From: a virus
IMG/VR virus record: IMGVR_UViG_3300047476_002078
Coordinates: 106,802 to 170,801 of that record
Length of the DNA stretch: 64,000 nt
Reading direction: 5' to 3' (one strand)
Made by a program: the position numbers and the translations under genes. This document shows, in pieces, positions 23,995 to 32,046 of this stretch; position 1 is the stretch's first letter; each line of letters opens with the position of its first letter. A model generated the notes under the pieces. It saw nothing but the letters and a program-made list of their open reading frames with translations, was not told the DNA's origin and did no database searches.

Positions 23995-24296
23995 GTTGGG
24001 ATGTTTGTATTGTCGATAGTCAAGGAAACGAAGTCGAACTCGTTCGTAATGTGACATACAACAATAGCCAAATCTTTCAAGCTATTGGATGCTATTACAA
24101 AGAAGCCTCCACAAACTGTTGTGTTTGGGTTGAACTTTGTAATCAGGGAATCAAAGAGCTTCAAGCTAACCGATTAAAGTACACTCATCTTGAGCCTGAT
24201 AATAAATGGGGCGGAATTAATGACACAATTGATTTTCTGACTCAACTTCGTGAAAAATGTCAGATGCACCATGATCTATATGTAGAGTGGAGATAA
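23991..24296 (+). CDS. conserved-looking phage protein (101 aa)
   Basis: MSWDVCIVDSQGNEVELVRNVTYNNSQIF... followed by a helical part and FLTQLREKCQMHHDLYVEWR resembles a phage family with the MSWD(I/V)xI.D..G pattern; the role is unknown. ATGA overlap upstream. Confidence 0.6.
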   Translation: MSWDVCIVDSQGNEVELVRNVTYNNSQIFQAIGCYYKEASTNCCVWVELCNQGIKELQANRLKYTHLEPDNKWGGINDTIDFLTQLREKCQMHHDLYVEWR

Positions 24297-24297
24297 T

Positions 24298-24651
24298 ATG
24301 AACAAAAAAGACTTGGACGCTTTTGAAAAGTATGAAGGGCACGGTGCGGTAGTTTACCCACTAGATTCAGATAACATTAGAGAGATTGAACAAGATGCTT
24401 TTGAAGCAGGAGCCATACATGGTCGATCTCAACTCAATGAACTTCGTGACGCTAACATGGCAGAGCTTTATCAGATGATAGAAAAGCTCCAGAAAGAAAT
24501 AGAACAAGAACACGAAAAAAGTAAAATTCTTTTAGAGGCTTTGAAGATAAACTTGCCTCCGATTTTTGATAACACCTGCGAAGGGTGTCGAGAGGCAGAA
24601 AGAATAAGCAAAAAATCAATAGCCCAGTATAACAAATTGGAGAACCTATGA
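24298..24651 (+). CDS. coiled-coil protein of the W...A family (117 aa)
   Basis: LDAFEKYEGHG...DAFEAGAIHG, then a coiled coil (LYQMIEKLQKEIEQEHEKS) and a Cys pair (CEGCREAE). Distant member of the F-E-K-W group. Confidence 0.55.
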   Translation: MNKKDLDAFEKYEGHGAVVYPLDSDNIREIEQDAFEAGAIHGRSQLNELRDANMAELYQMIEKLQKEIEQEHEKSKILLEALKINLPPIFDNTCEGCREAERISKKSIAQYNKLENL

Positions 24652-25145
24652 GCTTAGGACAGTTTTACACTAGAAAAGAAGATAGCAAACAATTCAAAAT
24701 GTATAAGAAAATTCTTAATGGTATCATCCTGACTGAATTCGATAAAAAAACAGGTGTGCCTTATAGCAATGATTCTTATCAAATTTTTGTAACAAAAGAT
24801 GAACTTGAAAACAGTTTCACAAACTTTGATTTTAAATTAGATACCACAGAATCCATGAACCGAATTGTTTCAAAAGCTTTAAAAGAAATTTTATATCAGT
24901 TACAGAATCATGGAATAGAAGAAAACAAATCAAGAAGCTTTGACGAATTCATGGGACACTCTCCTGTATCATGTAGCGTTTTGAGCGATATGGTAAAAAA
25001 TCCTAAATGTGAATTCAAAGATTTTTTCAGCAATTCAGATGATGAATGGGAAATGGGAGAAGCCGAAGATATTTTCTATTTTCTAAAAGATGGAGTAACA
25101 CCTATCCTGAAAAAAATGCTATTAGAGGCTCAAAATGAAATTTAG
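24648..25145 (+). CDS. hypothetical protein (165 aa)
   Basis: Soluble, acidic, mostly helical; no familiar motif. ATGA overlap upstream, 11 bases overlap downstream. Confidence 0.6.
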   Translation: MSLGQFYTRKEDSKQFKMYKKILNGIILTEFDKKTGVPYSNDSYQIFVTKDELENSFTNFDFKLDTTESMNRIVSKALKEILYQLQNHGIEENKSRSFDEFMGHSPVSCSVLSDMVKNPKCEFKDFFSNSDDEWEMGEAEDIFYFLKDGVTPILKKMLLEAQNEI

Positions 25146-25464
25146 GAAAAAGCCTGTCATTGTAGAAGCAGTACAGTGGAAAAGTAACAACCTAGAAGAG
25201 TTAAAAGCCTTCGTTCCAAAAGAATTTAGACGGAGGCTACATGCCCTACATAACAAAATACACAAACCTATGGGTATCATAACTCGCAAAGGAGTAATGA
25301 CTATTTCCGAAGGAGATTGGATAATAAAAGGCGTACACGGTGAATTCTATCCATGTAAACCTGACATCTTTGAAAAAACCTACGAAGCTGTAATAGAAAA
25401 ACCAAAACCTCTATCACTCAAAGAAAGCTTCAAATTATTTCTCGCAGACTGGAAAGCAAAATGA
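25135..25464 (+). CDS. conserved phage KFRKKPV family protein (109 aa)
   Basis: KFRKKPVIVEAVQW at the N-terminus and EGDWIIKGVHGEFYPCKPDIFEKTYE near residues 59-84 are the two blocks of a very widespread phage protein family of unknown function. The intact pattern argues that the gene is functional. C-terminus extended by about 20 residues. Confidence 0.8.
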   Translation: MKFRKKPVIVEAVQWKSNNLEELKAFVPKEFRRRLHALHNKIHKPMGIITRKGVMTISEGDWIIKGVHGEFYPCKPDIFEKTYEAVIEKPKPLSLKESFKLFLADWKAK

Positions 25465-25706
25465 AAAGACTTACCCCAGAGCAAAAAGAACAAGCTATCA
25501 AAGCCTACATTAAGCATAACACCAAACCCATTACATGCTCTAAATGTAAAACCGCAGAAAATCTCATCGAAGATATAAACTACGGTTCTTATACAGATAA
25601 AACAGAGCACCAAGATATATTCTGCGGAAAATGCCTCCACAAAAGCCTACTCAAAGATAGAGCAACTCTAGTGCAAACATTTATCGAACACTATCAAAAG
25701 GAGTAA
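25461..25706 (+). CDS. zinc-ribbon protein (81 aa)
   Basis: CSKCKTAENL (residues 26-35) and CGKCLHKSL (55-63) form a C-x2-C ... C-x2-C ribbon between helical arms. ATGA overlap. Not assigned further. Confidence 0.6.
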   Translation: MKRLTPEQKEQAIKAYIKHNTKPITCSKCKTAENLIEDINYGSYTDKTEHQDIFCGKCLHKSLLKDRATLVQTFIEHYQKE

Positions 25707-25712
25707 CCTCTA

Positions 25713-25922
25713 ATGGAAGCAATCGAAATAATCAAAGCCATAGCACTCCTATGTCAAATAACAGTAGCAACTTCCGGAGTAGCTAGAGACGCAAGGTTAA
25801 GCTCAGAAGAAGCTCAAAAAGAATGTCACAAGTATTATGCCAAGTGCATCCATAGCCCTAGAGCAAGAATGTCATACGATATGGCAGATGACCTTAGAAA
25901 GTGCATGGAAAATAGAAAATGA
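25713..25922 (+). CDS. hypothetical protein (69 aa)
   Basis: Helical, with a modestly hydrophobic N-terminus (IIKAIALLCQITVATSG) too weak to call as a membrane segment. AAGGAG start. Confidence 0.55.
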   Translation: MEAIEIIKAIALLCQITVATSGVARDARLSSEEAQKECHKYYAKCIHSPRARMSYDMADDLRKCMENRK

Positions 25923-26149
25923 AAATACCAAAGATTCCTGACATCATGGGAACCCACAGGCTAGACACTCCCACAAAATGTAAAACCTGTGCCTATCATA
26001 CCCCAAGCACGGAAGACGAAGACGAAATGACAAAAATGTACCACGCAGAAAAACCTCTACCTCACCCCTGTCACGAAAGAAAAAACGGATGGGTGTGTAA
26101 AGGCTCATTAGAATCATTCCAACGATTAGGACTGGAAATACAACTATGA
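25919..26149 (+). CDS. Cys/His-rich protein (76 aa)
   Basis: CKTCAYHTPSTEDED...PHPCHERKNGWVCKGS contains C-x2-C, C-H and C ligands, the layout of a zinc-binding phage protein family with 'CxxCxxH...HPCHE' sequence. Function unknown. Confidence 0.6.
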   Translation: MKIPKIPDIMGTHRLDTPTKCKTCAYHTPSTEDEDEMTKMYHAEKPLPHPCHERKNGWVCKGSLESFQRLGLEIQL

Positions 26150-26385
26150 AAAAACAAATACAAGAATACTTAATGAGCGGTGGACTGTTTAACCCAGAAC
26201 TCATGGAACACCAAAAAGTACAAAAACTCATCCTAGACTGCCAAAAAGAACTCGAAGAAAAAGATAAGAAAATAAACTTCCTGATAAAACAAATCAAAAA
26301 AGCTAATGATCTCCTAGCGGTAAAAAGCGGATATGAATTCTACGATGAAGAGTTTGAAGAAGCCCTTTCAATGGAACAAACATGA
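26146..26385 (+). CDS. coiled-coil protein (79 aa)
   Basis: Central coiled coil (LILDCQKELEEKDKKINFLI). ATGA overlaps both sides. Unknown. Confidence 0.55.
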   Translation: MKKQIQEYLMSGGLFNPELMEHQKVQKLILDCQKELEEKDKKINFLIKQIKKANDLLAVKSGYEFYDEEFEEALSMEQT

Positions 26386-26639
26386 AAAAACTCCTGTGCT
26401 ATGTGGGAATCAATAACAAATTTGTCATGTGTGAACACTTCCCAGACGACGAAGAACACGCCGGACTACACGACATGCTACAAGATTTTTTAGACTACGA
26501 TGACGCACTAGCGGATGAACCTGTACCGCAAGGCTTTTATATGCTAGAATTTGAAATCGAGTACAGTGAACACGCATGGGATGGAGAACAAGAAGCCTAC
26601 CTTCAATTAAAGGCGTACACTCCTCACAAAGGAATATAA
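26382..26639 (+). CDS. hypothetical acidic protein (85 aa)
   Basis: Strongly acidic (FPDDEEHAGLHDMLQDFLDYDD) alpha/beta protein ending in a strand-rich part. Acidic phage proteins of this size sometimes mimic DNA, but no evidence beyond composition supports that. Confidence 0.55.
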   Translation: MKKLLCYVGINNKFVMCEHFPDDEEHAGLHDMLQDFLDYDDALADEPVPQGFYMLEFEIEYSEHAWDGEQEAYLQLKAYTPHKGI

Positions 26640-26641
26640 GA

Positions 26642-26977
26642 ATGAAACGGAAAACTTACAGCTTAAACCAGTTCGACAAACAATTAGAAGACTTAGCAAA
26701 AGTCTATATGGACCACTACATACAACTCAATCAAAACACCTATGCGGTAATCTCCTTACCAAAAACCATAGACGGAACACGAGCCTATACATATTCCCTA
26801 GTAAACATCGAAACAGGAAAAGCTGAAAGCTCATTCTGCCAATTCGCTGACTATAGCGATATGCTACTCAATATGAGCCTGCACCATAAACTTGGATTTG
26901 AAGACGAAATGCTATGGAACGCCACAGTATGCCTTATAGAAGGAAGGAAAAAGAATACAATGGTGGAATCGGTATAG
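26642..26977 (+). CDS. hypothetical protein ending in VESV (111 aa)
   Basis: ATG at 26642; the long in-frame extension to 26576 overlaps the previous gene and is rejected. Alpha/beta protein, unknown. Its last four codons and stop are the 5' part of the following element (VESV-stop). Confidence 0.6.
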   Translation: MKRKTYSLNQFDKQLEDLAKVYMDHYIQLNQNTYAVISLPKTIDGTRAYTYSLVNIETGKAESSFCQFADYSDMLLNMSLHHKLGFEDEMLWNATVCLIEGRKKNTMVESV

Positions 26978-26978
26978 C
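26963..26978 (+). repeat. start-associated element used as coding sequence
   Basis: Perfect 16-mer encoding VESV-stop of the upstream gene; followed by CTC-CGA and GGAGG; 43 bases before the ATG at 27006. Confidence 0.9.
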
Positions 26979-27005
26979 CTCCGAAAACTTATGGAGGATA
27001 CCAAA

Positions 27006-27245
27006 ATGGACTCAATCGAAAAAAACTGGACAGATAAAGCAAAAAACCTACTTTTAGGAAGAAAAATCGTTGCAGTAAGATATATGACGCAAAAGGAAGC
27101 CGATTCATTAGGATGGCATAGCCGTGGAGTAGTCATTCAACTAGACAATGGACTTTTGATATACCCTAGCCGAGACGACGAAGGAAACGACTCTGGAGCA
27201 TTATTTACCTCAGACGAAAATGAACCTACCCTACCAGTTCTCTAA
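27006..27245 (+). CDS. hypothetical protein (79 aa)
   Basis: ATG at 27006 with GGAGG at 26994; the in-frame ATG at 26991 overlaps the Shine-Dalgarno and is rejected. Contains KIVAVRYMTQKEADSLGWHSRGVVIQLDNG-LLIYPSRDDEGNDSGAL, a pattern met in phage and bacterial small proteins of unknown role. Confidence 0.65.
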   Translation: MDSIEKNWTDKAKNLLLGRKIVAVRYMTQKEADSLGWHSRGVVIQLDNGLLIYPSRDDEGNDSGALFTSDENEPTLPVL

Positions 27246-27261
27246 GTGGATTCGGTAAAGC
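27246..27261 (+). repeat. start-associated element, variant
   Basis: GTGGATTCGGTAAAGC followed by ACC-TGA and GGAG; 42 bases before the ATG at 27288. Confidence 0.8.
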
Positions 27262-27287
27262 ACCTGAAAAAACAGGAGAACCTTCCC

Positions 27288-27479
27288 ATGAAAGAAATAG
27301 ACACCGCACTAAAAGCCTACATGAAAGAAAACAACGTGGATAAAAATGAACTTTTAGATGATATGGAAAATCAATCACACGGTTATAAATTAGCGATAGA
27401 AGCCTCTAACTATATCAAAATGTTCACAGGCACATCCTCTTTCTCCATGAAAGACTTGGAAACCCTACTAAAGAGATAA
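27288..27479 (+). CDS. hypothetical protein (63 aa)
   Basis: ATG at 27288 after GGAGAA; the in-frame GTG of the element is rejected as a start. Helical, no known domain. Confidence 0.6.
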   Translation: MKEIDTALKAYMKENNVDKNELLDDMENQSHGYKLAIEASNYIKMFTGTSSFSMKDLETLLKR

Positions 27480-27501
27480 ACACCAATACCCTAAAAGTAA
27501 C

Positions 27502-27513
27502 GCCGTGCGGTAG
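27502..27513 (+). promoter_or_regulatory. CGGTA box
   Basis: GCCGTGCGGTAG in the 92-base gap before 27572. Partial copy of the 18331/22400 box. Confidence 0.35.
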
Positions 27514-27571
27514 CAAAAATAAAACATATAGCGTATAACACCTATCTATCCTCAATAGAAAAGGAAACCAA

Positions 27572-27973
27572 ATGTTTTATTACAAAGATTCCGAAAAGCA
27601 GATGAAACTTGGGAAGTTAATCACTGAGCTTGAATCTATAAAAGATAAAACAAAAGAAGTTATATTCGACTTCGGTTACTTTATTCCAAACGACTTCATA
27701 AGTTGGAGAGGTAGTTACGATTTACTTAGCCTAACCTATGTGCCTGTTTTTGAAGCATCCGAACGAACAACAGTTGAAATTCTTTTAAAGAAAGCTAAAG
27801 ATTCTGTTGGTAAAGAGTTTTACGGTTATAAAGGGGGAGAATACGTCATGAGCGAATATTCACCTATATGGATTTCAAACTACGGACATTCAAATTCTAC
27901 AGGTCTGTTATCGGTAAGTGAGAAAAAATATAATGTTGTTTTGAATACTTTTTATTGCGAGTACGGCAGTTAA
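27572..27973 (+). CDS. hypothetical protein (133 aa)
   Basis: VIFDFGYFIPNDFISWRGSYDLLSLTYVP ... KEFYGYKGGEYVMSE...PIWISNYGHSNSTGL follows a phage family often seen near replication or accessory genes (pattern SWRG.Y..L.L.Y), function unknown. AAGGAAACC start signal. Confidence 0.6.
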   Translation: MFYYKDSEKQMKLGKLITELESIKDKTKEVIFDFGYFIPNDFISWRGSYDLLSLTYVPVFEASERTTVEILLKKAKDSVGKEFYGYKGGEYVMSEYSPIWISNYGHSNSTGLLSVSEKKYNVVLNTFYCEYGS

Positions 27974-27982
27974 GGAAAGACA

Positions 27983-28354
27983 ATGAGCTTGAATGAAGAC
28001 AACCTAGAATTTGAAAAATGGTTTGAACAGTACCGTAGCGGCGGTTCAATATACGACCACATGAAAACTGCATGGGATACCGCCTGCAAATACAAAAATA
28101 AAGAACACTTCAATTTAATTGACGCAATGACTCAAACCAGTCAGAACAACGCTCAATTAAAAGAAATGCTTAAAGAAGAACAGGAAAAAATTAAGATCAT
28201 TATCGAAGCACTAGAATTTTATGCCGATGAAGCTCACCTCGAAATGAAATACTCTATCGGTAATGAAGGAAACTACCCCCTCGGAGAATACTGGAATGAT
28301 ACCATGTGTTCCGAAAATGGAAGAAAAGCCAGAGAAGCTCTTGCCAAGGTATAA
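27983..28354 (+). CDS. W...A paralogue family protein (123 aa)
   Basis: LEFEKWFEQYRSGGSIYDHMKTAWDTACKYKNKE gives the F-E-K-W ... AW-x2-AC-x-YK signature, followed by a coiled coil and ALEFYADEAHLEMKYS plus a KAREALAKV end. Closest to the next gene; tandem duplication is likely. Confidence 0.65.
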   Translation: MSLNEDNLEFEKWFEQYRSGGSIYDHMKTAWDTACKYKNKEHFNLIDAMTQTSQNNAQLKEMLKEEQEKIKIIIEALEFYADEAHLEMKYSIGNEGNYPLGEYWNDTMCSENGRKAREALAKV

Positions 28355-28357
28355 AGC

Positions 28358-28756
28358 ATGAATAAACAAGATCAAGATAATTTTGACAAGTGGTGGCACT
28401 CAACAGGATTCCCAAACGCTAAACCATCTGAAACATGGCAAGCAGCATTAGAGGATGAACGAAATAGACTAACCCCCATAATGAAAGGATTAGCCGATGT
28501 TAATGAAGCCTTATCCATGGAACTATACAAAAAACAAGAAAAAATTAAAGCCCTAATAAAGGCACTAGAATTTTATGCGGATGAAAACAATTGGCAAAGC
28601 ATACAAGTTGGATACGGCTCAAGATCACAAATAAAACACTACGACCTCTTTGATACATCAACCGATGATACACAAAGATTAGTGGGAGGATTTAAAGCCA
28701 GAGAAATCCTCAAGGAATACAAAGAACATGGGAATGAAAACCCTCCAAGAATTTAA
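28358..28756 (+). CDS. W...A paralogue family protein (132 aa)
   Basis: QDNFDKWWHSTGFPNAKPSETWQAALEDE, a coiled coil, ALEFYADENNWQSIQ and GGFKAREILKEY: the same three-part plan as the preceding gene. Function unknown. Confidence 0.65.
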   Translation: MNKQDQDNFDKWWHSTGFPNAKPSETWQAALEDERNRLTPIMKGLADVNEALSMELYKKQEKIKALIKALEFYADENNWQSIQVGYGSRSQIKHYDLFDTSTDDTQRLVGGFKAREILKEYKEHGNENPPRI

Positions 28757-29009
28757 AGATGAAGTATTAAGCTACTTCGATGACAACATGAGAACTTACT
28801 GCCCCCTATGTTACGGAGCATTAGCTATCCTAAACAGCCACAAATGCAATGAAGGATGGGAAATGTATTACAAAGCAGAAAACCTATCCTACGAACAAAA
28901 AGTAAAAGCCTGTGTGGGAGCATTAAGGGCAAAAAAGTTCTCAAAACGTAGAGGATTTCTGGAAAAAGCACACTTCTTCTATGGTCCAGAATGGGATAAG
29001 GATGAATAA
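28728..29009 (+). CDS. Cys-containing protein (93 aa)
   Basis: CPLCYGALAILNSHKC at residues 25-40 is a possible zinc site. Overlaps the previous gene by 29 bases; the start could also be the next ATG two codons on. Confidence 0.55.
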   Translation: MGMKTLQEFKDEVLSYFDDNMRTYCPLCYGALAILNSHKCNEGWEMYYKAENLSYEQKVKACVGALRAKKFSKRRGFLEKAHFFYGPEWDKDE

Positions 29010-29381
29010 ATGGATATAAGAGAATTAATAGAAGGGAAATCTTTCGACCAATGGTATAAAAACGCCTGTTACGATACAAACGACGAACTCTTGAGACTTC
29101 GGATGTTAGAATGTTGGCAAGCCTCTGCTCAAGTGAAAGATAAAGAGTGGGAAACAAAAATGTGGAGATTACGGTACTTCACCTTCGCTCACGCATTACA
29201 CTACTTTGAACAAAAAACAGGAGAAAAAAGAGAAGCTATCAAAAAAGTAAGATCAGTAAGTGACTTCGGATATGTTCTATGTGAAGTCATAACCGCATCA
29301 AACACCCATTATATCAGTGATGAGATGGAAGCAGGATTCCTGCTCGATTGGGCTGAAACACAAGGAAAAATATGTATTTAG
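29010..29381 (+). CDS. W...A paralogue family protein (123 aa)
   Basis: SFDQWYKNACYDTNDELLRLRMLECWQASAQVKDKE matches the family; the C-terminal half is new (alpha/beta). Starts directly after the preceding stop. Confidence 0.6.
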   Translation: MDIRELIEGKSFDQWYKNACYDTNDELLRLRMLECWQASAQVKDKEWETKMWRLRYFTFAHALHYFEQKTGEKREAIKKVRSVSDFGYVLCEVITASNTHYISDEMEAGFLLDWAETQGKICI

Positions 29382-29590
29382 TAACAACACCAACTCAAAT
29401 TGATACCTCTTTCGATGTGTATTATCACAAGATCAATCCCAAGGATAAAACATGGAAAAGCGTTTTAGAGGCTATTGAGAGAGAACTTGAGAGTCAGTAT
29501 TTTGCTAACGATGAAAAGCTAAATGGAATATCTTTCAATATCAGAATAACCAATAAGCTCCCCGATGATGTTTACATGGAAGAGGATTAG
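29372..29590 (+). CDS. hypothetical protein (72 aa)
   Basis: Short alpha/beta protein; GGAAAAAT precedes the ATG; overlaps by 10 bases. Not recognised. Confidence 0.55.
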   Translation: MYLVTTPTQIDTSFDVYYHKINPKDKTWKSVLEAIERELESQYFANDEKLNGISFNIRITNKLPDDVYMEED

Positions 29591-29670
29591 AGGAAATCGT
29601 TCTGTAACCGAAATGGAAACGTAGGCATTAAAACAAGTAAAAGAGAACCGTGGAATATAAGGTAGAAACC

Positions 29671-29877
29671 ATGTGGAAAATAATCGCAACCATAATAAGA
29701 ACAATCATACTAGGAATAAGCCTCATCATATTTACCCCATGGTGGATTGGACGCTTCATAGAATACCTAGTCAAAAACATCAACAATACATACGATAAAA
29801 CACTCCTAGTAAAAATAAGAACAGTCATACATAAATGGCTCAAAATCACTCAAAACCTTTACAAAAAAGAAGAATAA
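29671..29877 (+). CDS. small membrane protein (68 aa)
   Basis: ATG at 29671 after AAGG; GTG at 29650 is an alternative giving 75 residues. Hydrophobic helix at residues 2-25 (KIIATIIRTIILGISLIIF) and a basic amphipathic tail. Unknown function. Confidence 0.55.
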   Translation: MWKIIATIIRTIILGISLIIFTPWWIGRFIEYLVKNINNTYDKTLLVKIRTVIHKWLKITQNLYKKEE

Positions 29878-29878
29878 A

Positions 29879-30031
29879 ATGGGAGCACCCGACAGAATCA
29901 CCATAAATACAAACAAATTTATCGGAATAGGTATAGGATTCGATACCTTCCCCTACACCATAACCATATACATAAACATACCATTCCTATGTATCCAAAT
30001 CGGATTAGGGAAACCATATACACAAAAGTAA
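29879..30031 (+). CDS. hypothetical protein (50 aa)
   Basis: Short Ile-rich beta-type peptide (GIGIGFDTFPYTITIYINIP), one base after the previous stop. Could be membrane-associated. Confidence 0.45.
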   Translation: MGAPDRITINTNKFIGIGIGFDTFPYTITIYINIPFLCIQIGLGKPYTQK

Positions 30032-30047
30032 AACCTTGCGGTAAAAC

Positions 30048-30209
30048 ATGAAAACAAATGACCAAAACTTCCTACTCGCCACTAAAGAAGATATGTTTAT
30101 CAAAATCTTATGGAGATTCTACCGCTTCAATCACGAAGAATTCTCAAACGAATGTCTCTACATATTAGATAAAACACCCCCAAACTTTATGGGAGTATAT
30201 TTTATATGA
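30048..30209 (+). CDS. hypothetical protein (53 aa)
   Basis: Short gene directly after a TTGCGGTAAAAC box (30037-30048) and with ATGA overlap downstream. Aromatic, helical. Not recognised. Confidence 0.5.
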   Translation: MKTNDQNFLLATKEDMFIKILWRFYRFNHEEFSNECLYILDKTPPNFMGVYFI

Positions 30210-30439
30210 ACAAAAAAGAACTAGCCAAAGAACTCTTCAAAGTAGAACTCAATATAGGGCAAAACAAAAACTCCCTACAACTATACATAGATAAGAAAGG
30301 TGAACTACATACCATCAAACGACTCAATACCTACTTGATAGAGGTAAGAACAAAAGATAAAGCAGGATGGGCTACAGGCAATATATCAAAGGTAAAGAAA
30401 GCACTCAATCTAACCTATATCACCACTATAAAGATATGA
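30206..30439 (+). CDS. hypothetical protein (77 aa)
   Basis: Lys-rich alpha/beta protein (LQLYIDKKGELHTIKRLNTYLIEVRTKDK). Unknown. Confidence 0.55.
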   Translation: MNKKELAKELFKVELNIGQNKNSLQLYIDKKGELHTIKRLNTYLIEVRTKDKAGWATGNISKVKKALNLTYITTIKI

Positions 30440-30558
30440 ACAAAAATCACAAAAAGAAAATCAAAGAGTTTGATGAAAAATCTAAGAAAAGAAAAGACCT
30501 AAACCTATTAGCACGTATGTTCTATTTCTACCTTGTATATTCCTCTATAGGTATTTAA
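30436..30558 (+). CDS. small basic protein (40 aa)
   Basis: ATG at 30436 overlapping TGA; very basic first half (NKNHKKKIKEFDEKSKKRK) and hydrophobic aromatic end (MFYFYLVYSSIGI). Last gene of this plus-strand run. Confidence 0.45.
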   Translation: MNKNHKKKIKEFDEKSKKRKDLNLLARMFYFYLVYSSIGI

Positions 30559-30623
30559 GGTCTTTTATATCCTTTATACCCTATTCTTCTTTTCTGTATT
30601 CCCACAAGAGAAAGATAGAAATA

Positions 30624-31100
30624 CCCATATAGGAACATATAAAGGGTAAAGACATGACATATATCAAGACTTCCATAAAAGAAAAGGAACCTGTGATATA
30701 GCCATTCAGAACGAACACCCATAGGAACATATATGGGAAGTAATCAGACTGTGATCTGTGTGGGAGAAACCTAAAGAGATTTGAGGTAATCCTCACCCTC
30801 ACCCGTAATAACATACTGCCTTGAAGCCTGTTTAATATCAGCCGTACCCTTATTAGCAAGCCCTAACTTCACAAGTACGTTAGCGTCTTTAATCTCAGCA
30901 CTATCCATTAAAAACCTTTCAAGCGGACCCTTCTCTAAAACTCGTAAAAGTTTTAACTGGGAAGGAGATAATTTAGTAGAAGATACCCTACGCTCTAAAT
31001 CCGCTATCTTTGACTTAATACTCATATAGAACCCCTTAATACAGTATAGAACATATAAAAGAAAAACAGGAGGGAAATACCCTATAGGAACATATATGGA
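30624..31100. repeat. three CCCATAGGAACATATATGGG-like sites flanking a minus-strand gene
   Basis: Copies at 30624-30646, 30718-30737 and 31080-31100; the second is CCCATAGGAACATATATGGG, with CCCATA/TATGGG arms. A shorter TATAGAACATATAAAAG occurs at 31045. They bracket the winged-helix gene at 30771-31025, so autoregulation is a natural guess. Confidence 0.5.
30771..31025 (-). CDS. winged-helix protein with leader-like N-terminus (84 aa)
   Basis: MSIKSKIADLERRVSS resembles the shared leader; SPSQLKLLRVLEKG...IKDANVLVKLGLANKG...RQYVITGEGEDYLKSL is a MarR/PadR-like winged helix. Similar to the protein at 63015. The CCCATAGGAAC sites lie on both sides. Lone minus-strand gene next to a large non-coding gap. 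Confidence 0.6.
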   Translation of the reverse strand: MSIKSKIADLERRVSSTKLSPSQLKLLRVLEKGPLERFLMDSAEIKDANVLVKLGLANKGTADIKQASRQYVITGEGEDYLKSL

Positions 31101-31974
31101 GCCATACAGTGAATCTGTGCGGTAGGATAGGATAAAGGATAAGGCGGTAAGATAGATAAGCAGTAAGGCGGTATAAGGAGCGGTAGGAAGTGAAACCGTG
31201 AATCCGTGGAGTACAAGAAGTCTTAATACAAAAAACAGTGTTTTGAACGTATAAAAGTATTATAACAAGTGGTGTTCATTATTGAAACCCTGTGTTAAAA
31301 GACCATTTTTGATACTAATGAATTGAAATCAGCGTATTTTTTGTTTTTTCAGCGTTATAGCCTCCTGAAATCTATTAAAAGTCTCAAAAACCCATAAAAA
31401 TACCCTTAAAATGCCGTTTTTAGGCAAAACTTCGTGAGCGAATTTTTTTTGGAAATTTTAAAAAGTCAAGGATTATTTTACGGTAAATTTTACGGTGAAC
31501 TTTACGGTGCATTTGTCAAGCGAAAAATTTTATTTTTTTTGTCAACTAAATTTTCTCCCGAACAGATTCACGGAATCCGAAACTCCCGAACGGTTTCACG
31601 GAATCCGAAACTCCCGAACGGTTTCACGGAATCCGAAACTCCCGAACGGTTTCACGGAATCCGAAACTTCACGGAATCCGAAACTCCCGAACGGTTTCAC
31701 GGAATCCGAAACTCCCGAACGGTTTCACGGTTTACTTCGCCTCGACTTCGGAATCCTTCGACAGGCGGATATATACGGAAAGCGGATATATGGTTCGGAA
31801 TCCAATATTCATACGCATGTTATCGTTTGTAGCCTGTATAGGGTTTTAAACGTGAATCTGTGTGGGTGTTTTTAGATATTCATACGCAGAGGTGAATCTG
31901 TGTGGGTGTATATTGTAATGTGCTTTAAGGGCGGTAAAGTAAATTATAATTGCAACTACCAAGGATGCAATATC
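31026..31974. other. non-coding, repeat-rich gap (about 950 bases)
   Basis: No believable gene. It holds TAAGGCGGTA twice (around 31141 and 31165), GTGAATCTGTGCGGTA at 31109, three TTTACGGTRAA-type boxes at about 31478-31510, the 28-bp tandem repeat (31557-31730), and CGTGAATCTGTGTGGG twice (31850 and 31891). The density of iteron-like sites fits an origin or regulatory hub; neither is shown. Confidence 0.6.
31557..31730. repeat. 28-bp tandem repeat array
   Basis: About six units beginning CCCGAACGGTTTCACGGAAT followed by CCGAAACT; units start at 31557 (diverged), 31585, 31613 and 31641, then a partial unit and two more. CGGAATCCG inside the unit is self-complementary. Open frames through it are repeat artefacts. 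Confidence 0.85.
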
Positions 31975-32002
31975 AATTAAAAAAGCCTCCCTAAGCGGAG
32001 GC
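31975..32002 (-). terminator. terminator for the minus-strand gene 32032-32430
   Basis: GCCTCC (31985-31990) pairs with GGAGGC (31997-32002); read on the minus strand a run of T follows. Confidence 0.75.
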
Positions 32003-32030
32003 TTGTTGGCAATCCTGCCTTTGGTTATCT

Positions 32031-32046
32031 TCTATACCGATTCCAC
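32031..32046 (-). repeat. start-associated element at a gene's 3' end, no gene after it
   Basis: GTGGAATCGGTATAGA on the minus strand; encodes VESV-stop of gene 32032-32430 and is followed by the terminator, not by a gene. The only copy in this position. Confidence 0.75.

Noticed and set aside
31557-31730. CRISPR array
   Set aside because: Tandem repeats without spacers; no cas genes in the window. The same holds for 49275-49410 and 55599-55676.
31434-31875. Two plus-strand open frames of 126-132 codons
   Set aside because: They run through the 28-bp tandem array and encode a repeating TESETPERFHGIRN-type peptide; no Shine-Dalgarno and the flanks are non-coding.
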